64,000 bases of DNA from Trematomus loennbergii (GCA_012861695.1 JAAOOA010001150.1:1-64000), one strand, 5' to 3'; positions 33,944 to 45,048 are shown, numbered from the stretch's first letter. Notes: generated by a model from the letters alone, not told the origin. Numbers and translations: made by a program.

Positions 33944-34234
33944 ATCACCATCATCATCATGTTATAGTGATACAGTTAGTTTGTGTTAGTTATTGGTTCA
34001 ACTTTCTTCATTGTTTTTTTGTGTATTCAGTCAAGCGGGTCAAAGTTACAAAGCATTCACATCTTATTAATCGGCCTAGTTTTACCTTACCAGTGCAGTG
34101 GTAAGGTAATCTGTAGAAAAGCAACGTATTTAGGTCAGCCTTAGTAAGGCTACATTAAATGCATATATTCCTGTCTATTGCTTTCATTTGTATTTAATGT
34201 TATTGTTTCCACACATTTCACAATTTGGGATGAA

Positions 34235-34330
34235 TGAGGTATCTATCTATCTATCCATCTATATATCCATATATCCATCCGTCTGTCTGTCTGTCTGTAC
34301 AGATAGATAGATAGATAGATAGATAGATAG
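34235..34330. repeat. Tetranucleotide repeats (ATCT/GTCT/GATA)
   Basis: Runs of ATCT, GTCT and GATA occur at the inner limit of the left Z arm. A related GGAC/GATA tract is at 36062-36115 in the right arm. Confidence 0.9.
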
Positions 34331-34346
34331 CTCTAACATGTAGGGT

Positions 34347-34861
34347 TCCTGTTAAGCCCCAAGCCTGTTTTTCAGGTCTCAGGCTCGAAATGACATTCCC
34401 AGAACAAATGACCATATCTTCCCTTCTAAAAGGGGAAAATTAATAATCTTTTTTCTCAAAGTAATGATACACCTGTGAGTTGGATGTAGAAAAGTCAGAA
34501 TCAATATAGATGTTTTTTATTTTAAAGAAAATTCAGATTGAACATAGTAAAAAACTGTAAATTCTTACCTCCGCCTAACAAAAAACCATTACTTATAGTG
34601 AAAACCACCCTTGAATGATGGGTTAGTAGCCTAAAAGCTTTAGGAATCAAAATTATAACATATAAGTACCCTGTATCAAGATTGAGGCAAAACAAGTGAA
34701 AATTGACCTTTTTAGAGATATTTAGGGAAAAAATTCCAGGCGGAATAAGCTTTGGGCACATTTGGGCACATCTGGTTCCATCAGTGCCATTTGACTTTTT
34801 CAGGTACCAGACTGTAAAAATCATTTTTATAACATTGAATCATCACTATAGTTATTCATTC

Positions 34862-34894
<33 letters not shown>

Positions 34895-35327
34895 ATTGTA
34901 AAATTTAACCTGCTAATTATTGTCATGGATTTGAAAACTGATGTTGTTTATTTGCTATGTTCTGGCTGCTAGCTCAGTGAGTTCTGGCCGTGCAGTGATG
35001 AGACCTATGCCAATGGAATCTGTGGAATCTCAGCTTTCAGATGATGTGTTGTTTGTGCAGAAAGTATAATTATAAATGATAATTTTTGTGAGTTATGAGC
35101 AGAAATAGCATTAGTCCGTATTTGCTAAGGGCTCATTGAAAGGCTTCTTGTGGGAATTATTATTATATTTTTATTTTTTTTTCCTATAGTCAGTTAGCTG
35201 AGTTTCTTCCCATCAGCTGGTGTGGAACATTAATAGTTTCATAAATGACACTTCAGAGATCACACTGGTGCTAGCAGATGTAGCATTTTCGGACCCTTCG
35301 GCGGGTCCTTGGGGTTTAACAGGTTAA
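34347..35327. mobile_element. TTAA-type element, copy A (in the centre of Z)
   Basis: It begins CCTGTTAAGCCCCAAGCC and ends GGGTTTAACAGGTTAA. It is homologous to copy B (51725-52900) and copy C (63588 to window end), with the same TCAGGTCTCAGGCTCGAAA block. The left TTAA has mutated to GTTC. A poly-A run lies at 34865-34891. No transposase is visible; piggyBac-like or Kolobok-like by target only. Confidence 0.7.
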
Positions 35328-35995
35328 TGCTATGGGCTACAGTGAAATGTTCTACTGAAACACTCCCACACGCACATACAGCTACACCCGTGACTGTTAC
35401 AATGAAGGCTCGATAATCAGCTCACGGCATATCGGAGAAGATTTTTTTTTAAATTATTATTGAAGTTAAAAGCATCAATCTGGTGCACTTTTGAGAGCAA
35501 AATGAAGAGATCTATGGATACATCTCTCAACACCCATGAAACAGAACTGTAAACAGATGTACTTTTTCTTTATGGATATTTTACAAATCACTCCCCTTTT
35601 TAAACTGTATTCTTGTTTTACTGTCATATAGTATTTCATACCTGTTTTTCATTTATTCTCTTATGTTTTATAGCCTAACTATAATGATCATATGAAGTGT
35701 GCCTCGGAAATACTTGTTTACATAAATGGTGATCAAACTGTTTTGAGACCCACTGAGATAACTTAGACTAAAGTGACTATCTAAACACTGAGAGAGTCCT
35801 TTAGCTCACTGAGCTAACGTTATCTGACAGGAGAGGACTTTCCTTTCACTTAGTTGTAGAAACAGCTTCTAATATCGGTTAGCGCAGCAACAACAATCTT
35901 GCTCTCTCTCTCTCTCTCGCTCGCTCACTCGTGCCACACAGACACACACGGAGCCGAGCTTGATGAAACACCCAAAGTAGGCTATTTGTACTGTA
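35328..35995. mobile_element. E-family hAT fragment E2
   Basis: It shares the core of E1: CGATAATCAGCTCACGGCAT, AGCATCAATCTGGTGCACTT, and GAGACCCACTGAGATAACTT in the same order. It lacks recognisable outer ends. It abuts the TTAA element in the centre of Z. Confidence 0.6.
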
Positions 35996-37097
35996 CTGTA
36001 GCAGCATATCATTTTCGAATCAATCAATTTTTCAAATTACGAATTTCACATATTATATTATACGGACGGACGGACCAGACGGACAGACAGACATAGATAG
36101 ATACTTCATTCATCCCAAATTGTGAAATGTGTGGAAACAAGTATAAACATAATAACATGAAATACAAATGAAAGCAATAGACAGGAATATATGCATATAC
36201 AGTAGAAAGGACACATGAATATTATAACATTTAATGTAGCCTTACTATGAAGGCTAACCTAAATACGGTGCTTTTTTACAGATGACCTTATCTGCACTGG
36301 TAAGGTAAAACTAGGCGATTAATAAGATGTGAAGTGCTTTGTAACTTTGACCCGCTTGACTGAATACACAAAAAACAATGAAGAAAGTTTCTCTGGGCTG
36401 CTTCGCTGCCAGCTGCTCCCCCGGGACCCGAAAGTGCATAGCCTGTACTTCAACATCAATGCATACGAATGTGCTCGATATATGCTGTATTGAACCAATA
36501 AACTAACACAAACTAACTGTATCACTATAACATGATGATGGTGATGAAGAATGCATCTAACGTTCCGCTGTTCATTATAATACAAAAACAGAGTATTAAA
36601 CAAACCATCATGCTCTTACTTTGAAATCATGCGGAAATGTCGTCATCAGCAGGCCATCACGTGGTTTCCGAAAACAACCGAGTGACACGAGTAGATTTTT
36701 TGCCGAGACCGGCGGAAAGTATGTCTCAAAATTCCGTGTGTGTAAAAAGACGATCCACAAGCAGAGATTTGAGATCCGCAAGCAGAGATTTGAGATCCAC
36801 AAGCAGAGATTTGAGATCCGCAAGCGCATTTTTGGTTGACAAATACAAAATGGATTCACAAATGCCTGATCGAAAGTTGTCAATGTTAAAGAGATATTCA
36901 CAGATCTTTTTTTTATTTGTGAAAATATTTAGCGTATTTGCAGATCCGTTTTACATTTGCAAATTTATTTGTGAGTTTGCAAATCTTTTAAATGCATTTG
37001 TGGATGGTGTTTTACATTTACAAATCACATATTTACACACAAATGATTTTTCTGTTCACACAAATAATTATGAGACATATCTATGCCCATAGCGCAG

Positions 37098-37524
37098 ACT
37101 CTCGCATCGTTATTTTTGCATACTTTGCAGGAGGCTACTCGTGGGCTTGACCCTCGTCTTAGCCATGGCTTGTATTTGTCTTCTGCTAGCCAACGCTCGT
37201 TGAAACGGCAACCTCCTGGCATACTGTCATCTATCACTCTCATCAGAATGCCCAGGTCACACACGTAACAAAAACACTTGCAGGTCATGCGCATTGCACG
37301 GGAAGGCCGGGGCGGAGCTGTTTTATGTAAAAGCGAAGCAATTAAGCGCGCTCCGACTTCTTTATTTTCTTTTAATCTAAAAAGCGAAGTAAAGCATTTC
37401 CAATTTCAAGCACTTTATCCCAAATTCAAGCACCATTCCAAAATTCAAGCACTTTTCAAACCTTGAAAACACCTCGTACAATTTCAAGCATTTTCAAGGA
37501 TTTCCAGCACCCGTACGAACCCTG
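37098..37524 (-). mobile_element. hAT element Y, copy 2 (outer part)
   Basis: On the - strand the element starts CAGGGTTCGTACGGGTGC at 37524 with the same CTTGAAATT subterminal repeats as copy 1. It includes the transposase exon and is broken at 37097 by Z, continuing at 32378. Its outer end abuts the broken 3' side of the L1/Tx1-like LINE at 37525. Confidence 0.7.
37105..37245 (-). pseudogene. hAT Y transposase N-terminal exon, copy 2
   Basis: The - strand reads MRVIDDSMPGGCRFNERWL, AEDKYKPWLRRGSSPRVASC and KVCKNNDARVCA before entering Z. The same peptide is at 5991-6126 without the Z break. Here the frame runs further past the C-x2-C than in copy 1 because copy 1 carries an extra A, but Z then interrupts it. 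Confidence 0.5.
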
Positions 37525-37529
37525 CTAAA

Positions 37530-38144
37530 TACGTTTGTTATGACCCCATTTATCTTAACACAACTCACCGCCCGACTGTATAATCTTTTAATCCAACCCA
37601 CCAACTTCACTCCAAACCCCGCTTTCCCTAACATTCTATATAAATATTCATGATTAACACGATCAAATGCTTTGTTCAAATCAAGACTCACTACAATACC
37701 ACCTTTCTCCTCCTTCATATGTTTTATAGTATCCCTGATACTACTTGTCGTATCACTTATATCCCTCCCCGGTACACTATACGCCTGAGTCCCACCCACA
37801 ACTGTTTTAATTACCCTCTTGATTCTATTTCCCAGTACTCTAGCCAGAATTTTATAATCATTGTTAAGCATGCTTAACGGCCTGTAGTTCTCTAATCTAT
37901 CTCTATCCCCTTTTTTGAAAATTATACTTATAACCCCCGATGCCATACTGGTCGGTAAGTCATCCTCCTCCTCAATGTGTTCAAACACCCTGTGTAATAC
38001 TGGTACTAACAGTTCCCTAAAAGTAATATAAAATTCTGCTGTTAGCCCATCTAACCCCGGACTCTTATTTCTACCTAACCCTACTATTGCTAATTCTATT
38101 TCTCCTGTACCAATCTCTCCCTCACACATCTCTATCATTATCAT
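37530..38144 (-). pseudogene. LINE-5 reverse transcriptase, N-terminal half
   Basis: The frame reads NKSPGLDGLTAEFYITFREL, ENYRPLSMLNNDYKILARVL, GGTQAYSVPGRDISDTTSSI and GIVVSLDLNKAFDRVNHEYL, ending RVRTGAGNP. These are L1/Tx1-type fingers and palm motifs. The catalytic DD box lies beyond the break and is missing. Confidence 0.8.
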
Positions 38145-38744
38145 TTAAAGTTTCTAGCGCTGTCTCTACACTCTCTCTATCGGCCTTTTCTGTCCTAAAT
38201 AAATCCCTGTAAAACTCCTCTACTCTTTCTGCTATCCCTACTAAATCTGTTATTTTGCTACCATCCTTTCCCTCAACCTGTTTTAAATATTTGCTCTCCT
38301 GCTTACTTTTTTCCAACCCCAGAAAAAAACCAGTACACCTTTCCCCTTCCATAGCATATTTTGCCCTGCTCCTTACAATCGCCCCCCTACATTTGTCCCT
38401 CTCTATACCCTCTAGCTCATCTTTAATCCTAGTGTATTCTCCTAAATCCCTCCCTATCTCTCTATCGATTTTTGCTACCTCCTTAACTAAGGACTCATCC
38501 TTTTCTCCCTTCTCCTGTCAAGCATATTTTTTTCCTTACTGTGTTTTATGCTTATTTTCTTGATCTCCTCTTTTAATTCCCCCCACCAAGTTAATAATGT
38601 ATTGCTCTTTGTACCACCTCCCTTCCTTATACACTCTGTCACCCTTTCTTTATACACTTCATCATTCAGCAGTTTCGCATTCAAGCACCACACACCTCCA
38701 CTCCACCCATTCATTCTCAGTCCCATCCTGAGACTAAGAACCAT
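38130..38744 (-). pseudogene. LINE-5 linker between endonuclease and RT
   Basis: Two frames (38487-38744 and 38122-38352) read WWGELKEEIKKISIKHSKEK and GFFLGLEKSKQESKYLKQVE, AERVEEFYRDLFRTEKADRE. The F-x-LEK-x(4)-K-x(2)-K and F-Y-x-D-L-F motifs are typical of the L1/Tx1 linker. A frameshift near 38490 separates them. Confidence 0.6.
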
Positions 38745-38752
38745 ATGATCGC

Positions 38753-39406
38753 TCAGTGCAGTGGTCCTATATTCAATTCTCCCAATCTTTTCAGCTGCAA
38801 CTTCTGAGCACAGAGCAAAGTCAATCCTCTTTGTGTAAGTTTACCTCCCACCACTTGTCTTCTAGAAAATTCCCTAGCATCCAAATTCCTTTCTCTCCAC
38901 ACATCAATCAACCCATTCGCTTCCATTATCATTTTGAGTGCTCCTCGAGAGGGGTCACTCCCAAAACAAGCACTCGCAGACGCATCCAACCTTCCACACC
39001 ATACATTAAAGTCCCCAACAATCATACAGTTCCCCCCACATTTGCCATCCAACCCCTAAAAAAAACCTTTCTCTTTTCGCTTATTAGGCGCATATACATT
39101 TATCAATATGAACGTTTCCCCCATATATTCATACTGTACTCCAATCATCCTCCCCTCACCATCATCCTCAACCTTCCTTGCATTGTTTACCTCCCCTGAA
39201 TTGATGAGTATCGCCACCCCTCTAGCATATACACTCCCATTATTTACAAACACTTCACCCATCCACTCCTTTTTTACCTCATCCACACATTCCCCATCCC
39301 AATGTGTTTCCTGCAGACATATACTGGCCTCACATAAAATTAGCGCCCGGTCTCTTTTGATCTTACTTTTGAGACCATTGCCATTAAAGGAGGAAATAGT
39401 TGCCAT
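38753..39406 (-). pseudogene. LINE-5 endonuclease
   Basis: The first frame (39056-39406) reads ATISSFNGNGLKSKIKRDRA, ASICLQETHWDGE, and GVAILINSGEVNN to INVYAPNKRKEKGFF. The second (38753-39052) reads GNCMIVGDFNVWCGRLDASA. N-x-N-G, L-Q-E-T-H and G-D-F-N are the expected catalytic motifs of an APE-type endonuclease. A stop or frameshift at about 39054 splits it. Confidence 0.75.
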
Positions 39407-39411
39407 TAAAA

Positions 39412-39637
39412 GGAACGTTATTAATATAATAATAATAATTAATACATGGGACTTGTATAGCGCTTTTCAAGAAACTCAAAGACGCTTTGACAGAAAAAAA
39501 AAAAAGAAATACAAAAAGAGATAAACAAAACCAAAAATAGGGGGGTGGGTGGTCAGTGGTTGAATGCAGTGTTGAACAGGTGGGTTTTGAGTGATGTTTT
39601 GAATGCTGTGATATAACAGTCTTTTGGATCATTACCT
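39412..39637. repeat. Retroposon-like insert with GCGCTTTTCAAGAAACTCAAAG
   Basis: It contains TAATAATAATAATTAATACA, ATAGCGCTTTTCAAG and CTCAAAGACGCTTTGACAG, a motif set typical of fish LINE/SINE 3' regions. It lies between ORF1 and the endonuclease of LINE-5. A related piece is at about 23858-23920. Confidence 0.45.
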
Positions 39638-40291
39638 TCAGCTGATGTCTTTTCCGACCTCCCCTCCTGTTGAACTCGCTCTCCTTTTCTCTGTCTCCCT
39701 CTCCTTGTCCGCTTTGCGTTTAGCAGTCAGCCTGGCGTTCTCCGATGAGGTCCTCTTCCCCTCATCTCTGCCTCTCCTCATGCCGCGGCCCCTCGGCTTT
39801 CCACTAGAGCCCCCGAAGACCATGGCACCCATAGGATCCTCCCCCACGTCAGGCTCTCCCTCCTCCATCTCTGAAGCCTCCGAGATGTCTTCCACCTCTC
39901 CAGGACTCTGGCACTTCCTTCCCCCGCCGCTGCCCCCATCGGCACCTCCGCTGCTTCCTTCGGTGTCTCCACTGCTCTGCTTGGCACTTCTCTTGGCTCC
40001 ATCCTCACCTCCCATCACTCGGTCCTTCATCTCCATCACTGACCTCCTCAAAGGGTATTTTTTTCGCTCCCTCCGCATCCTCTTCCTCTTCCTCCTCGTC
40101 CTCGTCTTCTCCTCCTCTCTCTCCGCCCCAAACCTGCACTCTCTGGCATAGTGTCCTGTCTCGCCACACTTAAAGCACTTAAATTCCGGGCACTCTTTGA
40201 AAATGTGACCGGGCTTGATACACAACCTGCAGACAGGCACCTGGCGATTGTGTAGAACTCTGAAGTACTCCGCCGCCCTCACTGTATCCAA
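39638..40291 (-). CDS. LINE-5 ORF1 with two CCHC zinc knuckles
   Basis: The frame has 217 residues from an internal methionine and is extended upstream to about 40440 by RFLRVRFNDKVRSLP-type sequence after one frame change. C-R-L-C-x4-H-x4-C (residues 22-36) and C-F-K-C-G-E-T-G-H-Y-A-R-E-C (39-52) are adjacent CCHC knuckles. A long basic and then acidic, Ser/Gly-rich tail follows. Such ORF1 proteins bind LINE RNA in Tx1/L1-like elements. The C-terminal half is low-complexity. Confidence 0.7.
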   Translation of the reverse strand: MDTVRAAEYFRVLHNRQVPVCRLCIKPGHIFKECPEFKCFKCGETGHYARECRFGAEREEEKTRTRRKRKRMRRERKKYPLRRSVMEMKDRVMGGEDGAKRSAKQSSGDTEGSSGGADGGSGGGRKCQSPGEVEDISEASEMEEGEPDVGEDPMGAMVFGGSSGKPRGRGMRRGRDEGKRTSSENARLTAKRKADKERETEKRRASSTGGEVGKDIS

Positions 40292-40454
40292 CTTTGTGGA
40301 ATAGGGAGGGAGCGGACCTTGTCATTAAACCTGACTCTTAAAAATCTAGTGCCGTCTGCGATTTCTGTGCCCGCCACACTCTTTTTTTGATGGCAGAAAT
40401 GGCTCAACCCCCCACTCCTCAAGTCTCTTTAATATCACCCTATACGGTATATAT

Positions 40455-42340
40455 CGGCAGATTAAGGAATTATTTTAGCCAGGAGAGTGCAGTGTCGGTG
40501 ATGTTGAGTGATGATTCCAGGCGGGACAGCAGGATGGTGTGGTTGATGGTGTGGAACGCTGCTGTGAGGTCGAGGAGGACGAAGATGTAAGGGTTGCCGG
40601 ACTCTGAGGAGAGGAGGAGGTCGTTATTAGAGCTGAGGTGGGATTTGAGTTGGGAAGCTACAACACGTTCAAGGGTTTGGTAATAAGGGGAGATTTAAGA
40701 TGGGACTGATCCAGTGCTGAGGGAGAAGTTAATGATTGTGGTTATGAGTCGGGAGATAGCAGGCAGGCATTCCTTGACAAACGTTGATGGTATGGGGTCC
40801 TCAGTGGCATTTTTATATGTACAAAACTGGTGGGGCACGAACAACTTAGATGTGTATATATAAGCTTCTGGTGCTTTTTTAAACACGTAAACAAATAGCT
40901 GTAGGCTATCCATGGTTCCGATAGAGAGAGAGGGGAGGGGGGGGGGGGGAGAGTGTCAAATTACATACTGTCGGAAGCCTTGAATGAAGAACACGGAGCA
41001 ACACTGTAAGCGCATACATTTACGTACACAGCGTGGCGATGTCTTATTGTAATGCACCTTAATACATGCAGTAAAGGGCACCATCACAAAGCAATACTTA
41101 ACAATAACAACAACCGTAATGCTTCAGCATTAAAACACCATAGACTCTAAATATAAGGAAAACACAGACACTCATTACCGAGGTCACAATATCAATCGAT
41201 CCAGCAGAGCAATAGCCTATAGGCAAAACACAGAAGATCAACAAAATATAGACATAAAATGAACTTACCAAAGCTGAAGTAGATGGTCCACTTCATTCCT
41301 TTTCTTTCCGTTTTACTGATTTTAATCGCTATACGCTGCTCTCTCTCGTCTCCTCTTCACAACTACACTTTTTCGCGGCACACGTACTTACAGCCAATTA
41401 GCTCTGAATTATGAGATGACGTTTTGGTGGGGGTTGCCAGCACTTTGCCCCACTTGTGATTATTTTTTTGCGGCACACATTGAATACAAAAAGACCTGAG
41501 CATGCGCAGTGTAGTTTTTACAGCACCCATTCATTTTGACAGCAAAGAGAGGGGCTAGATCGGGGCTTGCCCCACATCGCTCAACACGGCTCAATAGGCA
41601 CACTGTAGACACTAATTACAAGAATGCAGACGAACCAGATGACTAAACATGATCTTAAAAATATTTTAAGATATATATTTTTGCATATTTTTGGAATTAT
41701 TATTTTAATTACTTTCTGCTGACACTAGGTGGGGCACCTGCCCCTAATGACGAGTCGCCACTGGGGGTCCTGCAGGTGGAGTTCATTCCGGCATTGAGGG
41801 TGGACAGCTGCATTTGGGTCACAGGGGAGTACTGAGAAAGGGGCTGTGAAGTGAAGGGGGGGAGGTGGGGAGGGCTGCTGATGAGGACATGTTCTTGTAA
41901 ATTTGTCGATTTTGGATTGAAAGAATGAGAGAAAGGAGTTGCAGTGTGCGGTTGAGAAGGATGAGGTGGCGTTGTCACAGAGTGTGCTGATGGTGAGAAC
42001 CAAGCCTTGAGGTTGCTGGAGCCAGAGTGTATCAGTTGTGGAGTAGTAGTTGGACCGAGCTTCTATGAGTGCATTATCGTACTGTTGTAAGTAGTGGGTG
42101 TAGGCATGGAGATGAACTGTTAAAGTGGATTTTCTTGTGCAGGCCTTCCAGTTAGCGTTTGCGTGATTTCATTGGCGGAGTTCGGGGTGTACCTGGGAGC
42201 TGAGTGTGTGAAGGAGACCTTTTTGGTTTTGGTGGGAGCCAGTTCATTAAGACAGGAGGAGAGGGAAGAGAAGGATTGTCAGACGGCGGGGGAGGGAAGG
42301 CAGACATCTTACAGGTAATACAGGCTTCGAGTGCTGAGGG
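40455..42340 (-). mobile_element. LINE-3: L2/CR1-like LINE, interrupted by a hAT
   Basis: On the - strand the upstream part (42003-41772) reads FLSFFQSKIDKFTRTCP and a Pro-rich linker to NSTCRTP. After the hAT at 40802-41763 it resumes as IPSTFVKECLPAISRLITTI, FVLLDLTAAFHTINHTILLS, then ends near LNITDTALSWLK at 40455. It is truncated before the catalytic DD box. The frame is interrupted several times. Confidence 0.7.
40802..41763. mobile_element. hAT element in LINE-3
   Basis: The ends CAGTGGCATTTTTATATG and GACGAGTCGCCACTG are inverted. They are flanked by a perfect 8-bp duplication GGGGTCCT (40794-40801 and 41764-41771). Removal restores the LINE reading STC-x-DPIPSTF. It contains a purine tract (40921-40955) and is non-coding. 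Confidence 0.9.
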
Positions 42341-42364
42341 AGATTTTAGTTTTCTGAAGGTTCC

Positions 42365-42797
42365 CAGCTAGCGGGGAATGTTCTCACAACTTTGGCTAAC
42401 GTTACCTATTGGTTCTAATAAGGTTTAAAGAAACGTTTTAATCTGATGTTCAAAGAACCTTTTTAGGATGTTTATTTTTTCAAATAATGTTCCTATAAGG
42501 TTTAAGGTTAAACTAAGACATAACGTTTTAACTGCAACATTCAGAGGATGTTTTGAGGATGTTATTGAGGCCTGAGATGACAGAAAGTTTTTTTATAAAA
42601 CGTTCCTTTAATGTGATATGTTAACAAAGGTGGAACGTTTTGCCTGCAAAATTCTAAGGATGTGTTTGGACGTTGGGGTAACACATTAAAGATGTTCTTT
42701 ATAAAACGTTCCCTCAATGTTACATGATAACAAATGAAGAACATTCTCCAAGAAACATTCTGAAAATGTTTTCAGGATGTTATTGAGGCCTGAGATG
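42365..42797. repeat. AACGTT-rich repeat, first unit
   Basis: Starts near TTCCCAGCTAGCGGGGAATG and contains repeated AACGTTCC/ACATTCT motifs. 42565-42790 is nearly identical to 44636-44850. The array resembles the tandem-rich ends of a fish DNA transposon whose termini include CCCAGCTAG. Confidence 0.65.
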
Positions 42798-44634
42798 TAA
42801 AGTAAATAGATATGGTTCTAAACTGTATTGAAGTAAACATGTATTATTTTGAATTGTATTTTAGTGAACATGTATTGTTTGAACTGTTTTAAGTAATCCC
42901 ATATATATATTGTCTTTCTCACTTACAACTCACTGACCCAGAGATCCTGTTACACACATACACCCTCCTCCCACCAGCACACACACATATTCTTTTCAAG
43001 GTTCTTTCTGGGCATCAATATATCTGTGTACAATGTTTGGTTGTCTGGGAAAGAATAGTTTGTGTGAAATATTCCTTGGGAAAGTAAAGGAGTGAATATC
43101 GGTGCAGAGATAAGATTGACTCTGTCCTTGTGTACTTCCGAATCTCACGCTCTGCTCAGAAGAAAACATACTTTTTCCCAGAACTCTGATTCGCTGTATT
43201 GGACCCGACCAGAAGTGAATCCAACCAGTAAAAACACCTGGGGGAGTGAGCAGCTCACACAGCTCCTCCCCACGGACTCTCTGATTCGCTTCGGAGTAAA
43301 ATGGGAAGGAAGAAGTCAACACATCTCCGCCCCAAAATATGAATATTGTTGTTTATGCATGTAAAATGCTTCCTGTTTTCTTACTGGTGGTCCCGATACC
43401 CAAGGGTGTAACTTTGGTTTGAGAAGTGGGGGGGACACAAAACAGGGGGTCCTCCGCAATGAAAATTTTCTCAATTTAATTCCATTTCCTGCCTTTCTAC
43501 AAATATATTAGGGACTATAGTGTTAACAAATCCAAGAAAAATGTGTAGTGTATATAATGAGTGTGCACACTTATCTAGTATCCTATCCATGTGAACCTGT
43601 TTTATTTGTGATTACCTGACATCCTCTAGGGGGGTCTGGGGGCATGCACCCCGGGAAGATTTGTTTCTTTAAATTGAAGTTGAATGCATCAATCTGGTGC
43701 ACTTTGAGGGCAACATTAAGAGATTTATGGATACAGTTCTCAACACTCATATGAAACAGAACTGTATATATTTCAATAATCAAAAAGCCATTAGAATATG
43801 CTCACAACCAATAACAAATCATTGATGAACTCCTCTCTCCTATCTTTATCTTACCTAGTCTGCATTTTTTCTTTTTATTTATGCATATTTGACTAATCAC
43901 TCCCTTTCAAACTGTGTTTTTATTTTTGTACTGACCTATAGTACACATTGGAAGGATTTCTTAACTTATTTTATATACAACTATATATTACATAGATGGA
44001 AATATTTGTTTACATAGATGACCAAACCGTTTGAGACCCACTGAGATAACTAGACTAAAGTTTACAACCTAATCACTCAGAGAGTCCTTTACCTCCTGAG
44101 CTGACGTTATCTCTCTCAGTCCGACAGGAGAGGACTCTCCCTCTCCTTATTGTTGAAACAGCTTCTCCGTTAGCTCCGAGCTAGCACCAAATGCTAACAA
44201 CAACCCCCGTAACTCTCTATGTCTCTCTCTCTCTGTCTCTCTCTCTTTCTATCTCTCTCTCACAAGATGCGCTCGTGCCACACACACACACAGACGCTCC
44301 TCCGTGACGATGACCGCTTGCGTAAAAAAAAAAATTAAAAAGTGGGGGGGACACAAATGGATTTTGAAAAGTGGGGGGGACATGTCCCCCCTGTCCCCAG
44401 TGGAAATTACACGCATGCCGATACCTGTATCGCACAGCAGTAGAACCTGAAGTCCGGAGTACTCTGTAAACTTGTATACGTGTTTTGTTTCTTACGAGTA
44501 AAATCTGATTATTGTTATAACCTTTATTCCGGTGTTTTGAATTCCTTTTTTTATTAAATATAACCAGGCTCATCTAACGAACGGCGCGTAGCGGAGGTGG
44601 GCTTTAAGCCACCATCCACAGTGTTTGCTACAAC
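42798..44634. mobile_element. Probable solo LTR or insert in the AACGTT repeat, split by E3
   Basis: The repeat text GAGATG|ACAGAAAG is broken here. The sequence leaves after GAGATG at 42797 and resumes with GATGACAGAAAG at 44635. Inside are promoter- and polyA-like sequences and a hAT (E3). TG...CA borders are possible, but the duplication could not be fixed. No coding region was found. Confidence 0.4.
43401..44417. mobile_element. hAT element E3
   Basis: Ends CAAGGGTGTAAC and GGAAATTACACGCATG are inverted, with GGGGGGGACA-rich subterminal sequence. The flanking 8-bp duplication is CCGATACC (43393-43400 and 44418-44425, exact). The core (AGCATCAATCTGGTGCACTT, GAGACCCACTGAGATAACT) matches E1, E2 and E4. 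Non-coding. Confidence 0.9.
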
Positions 44635-45048
44635 AGATGACAGAAAGTGTTTTATAAAATGTTCCTTCAATGTGATATGTTAACAAAGGTGGAACGTTTT
44701 GCCTGCAACATTCTAAGGATGTGTTTTGGATGTTGTTGGGTAACACATTAAAGATGTTCTTTATAAAACGTTCCCTCAATGTTACATGATAACAAATGAA
44801 GAACATTCTCCAAGAAACATTCTGAAAATGTTTTCAGGATGTTATTTTCTTGTTTATAAAACATTCCTGTTATGGCAAATATTAACACGGTGATGGTCAG
44901 ATTTATTTCTAGAGCGCTTTAAAAAACAAACATTTTTTTTTAAAAGAAATCTGATGTCACCATATTTTCCTTTTGAAAAAAACAAACAAGCACGTAATTC
45001 ATGATAAGCTGTAAGCAGATATTGCATGTTTCGGTGGCATGTGTGAGT
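44635..45048. repeat. AACGTT-rich repeat, second unit and spacer
   Basis: 44636-44850 repeats 42565-42790 almost base for base. The remaining spacer (44870-45048) is unrecognised apart from an ATTTCTAGAGCGCTTTAAA stretch. Confidence 0.7.

Larger units (their letters stand above)
32385..37091. mobile_element. Element Z: long (about 1 kb) inverted arms, 6-bp target duplication
   Basis: The ends TATGGGCATAGATATGTCTC and its exact inverse face each other, and the arms stay highly similar for about 1 kb: 32385-32918, 33464-33483 and 33944-34330 against 37091-36062. GCGCAG lies on both sides (32379-32384 and 37092-37097). The site exists once, uninserted, in hAT Y copy 1 at 6138-6143. The arms contain tandem GGATCTCAAATCTCTGCTTGT units and end in GATA/GGAC tetranucleotides. 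The centre holds only later insertions; no transposase was found. Long arms with a 6-bp duplication do not fit hAT, Tc1, piggyBac or Harbinger. Foldback-type, Maverick-derived or Dada-like non-autonomous elements are possible. Confidence 0.8.
37530..40440 (-). mobile_element. LINE-5: L1/Tx1-like non-LTR retrotransposon with ORF1
   Basis: On the - strand the order is ORF1 with CCHC knuckles (40440-39638), endonuclease (39406-38753), linker and RT start (38744-37530). Unusually for a LINE it keeps ORF1 but loses the 3' half of the RT, because hAT Y copy 2 adjoins at 37524. A short retroposon-like insert separates ORF1 from the endonuclease. Confidence 0.8.

Noticed and set aside
39624..40151. 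175-residue Ser/Leu/Pro-rich frame on the + strand
   Set aside because: It is antisense to the CCHC-containing ORF1 of the L1/Tx1-like LINE, and its composition reflects the purine-rich opposite strand.
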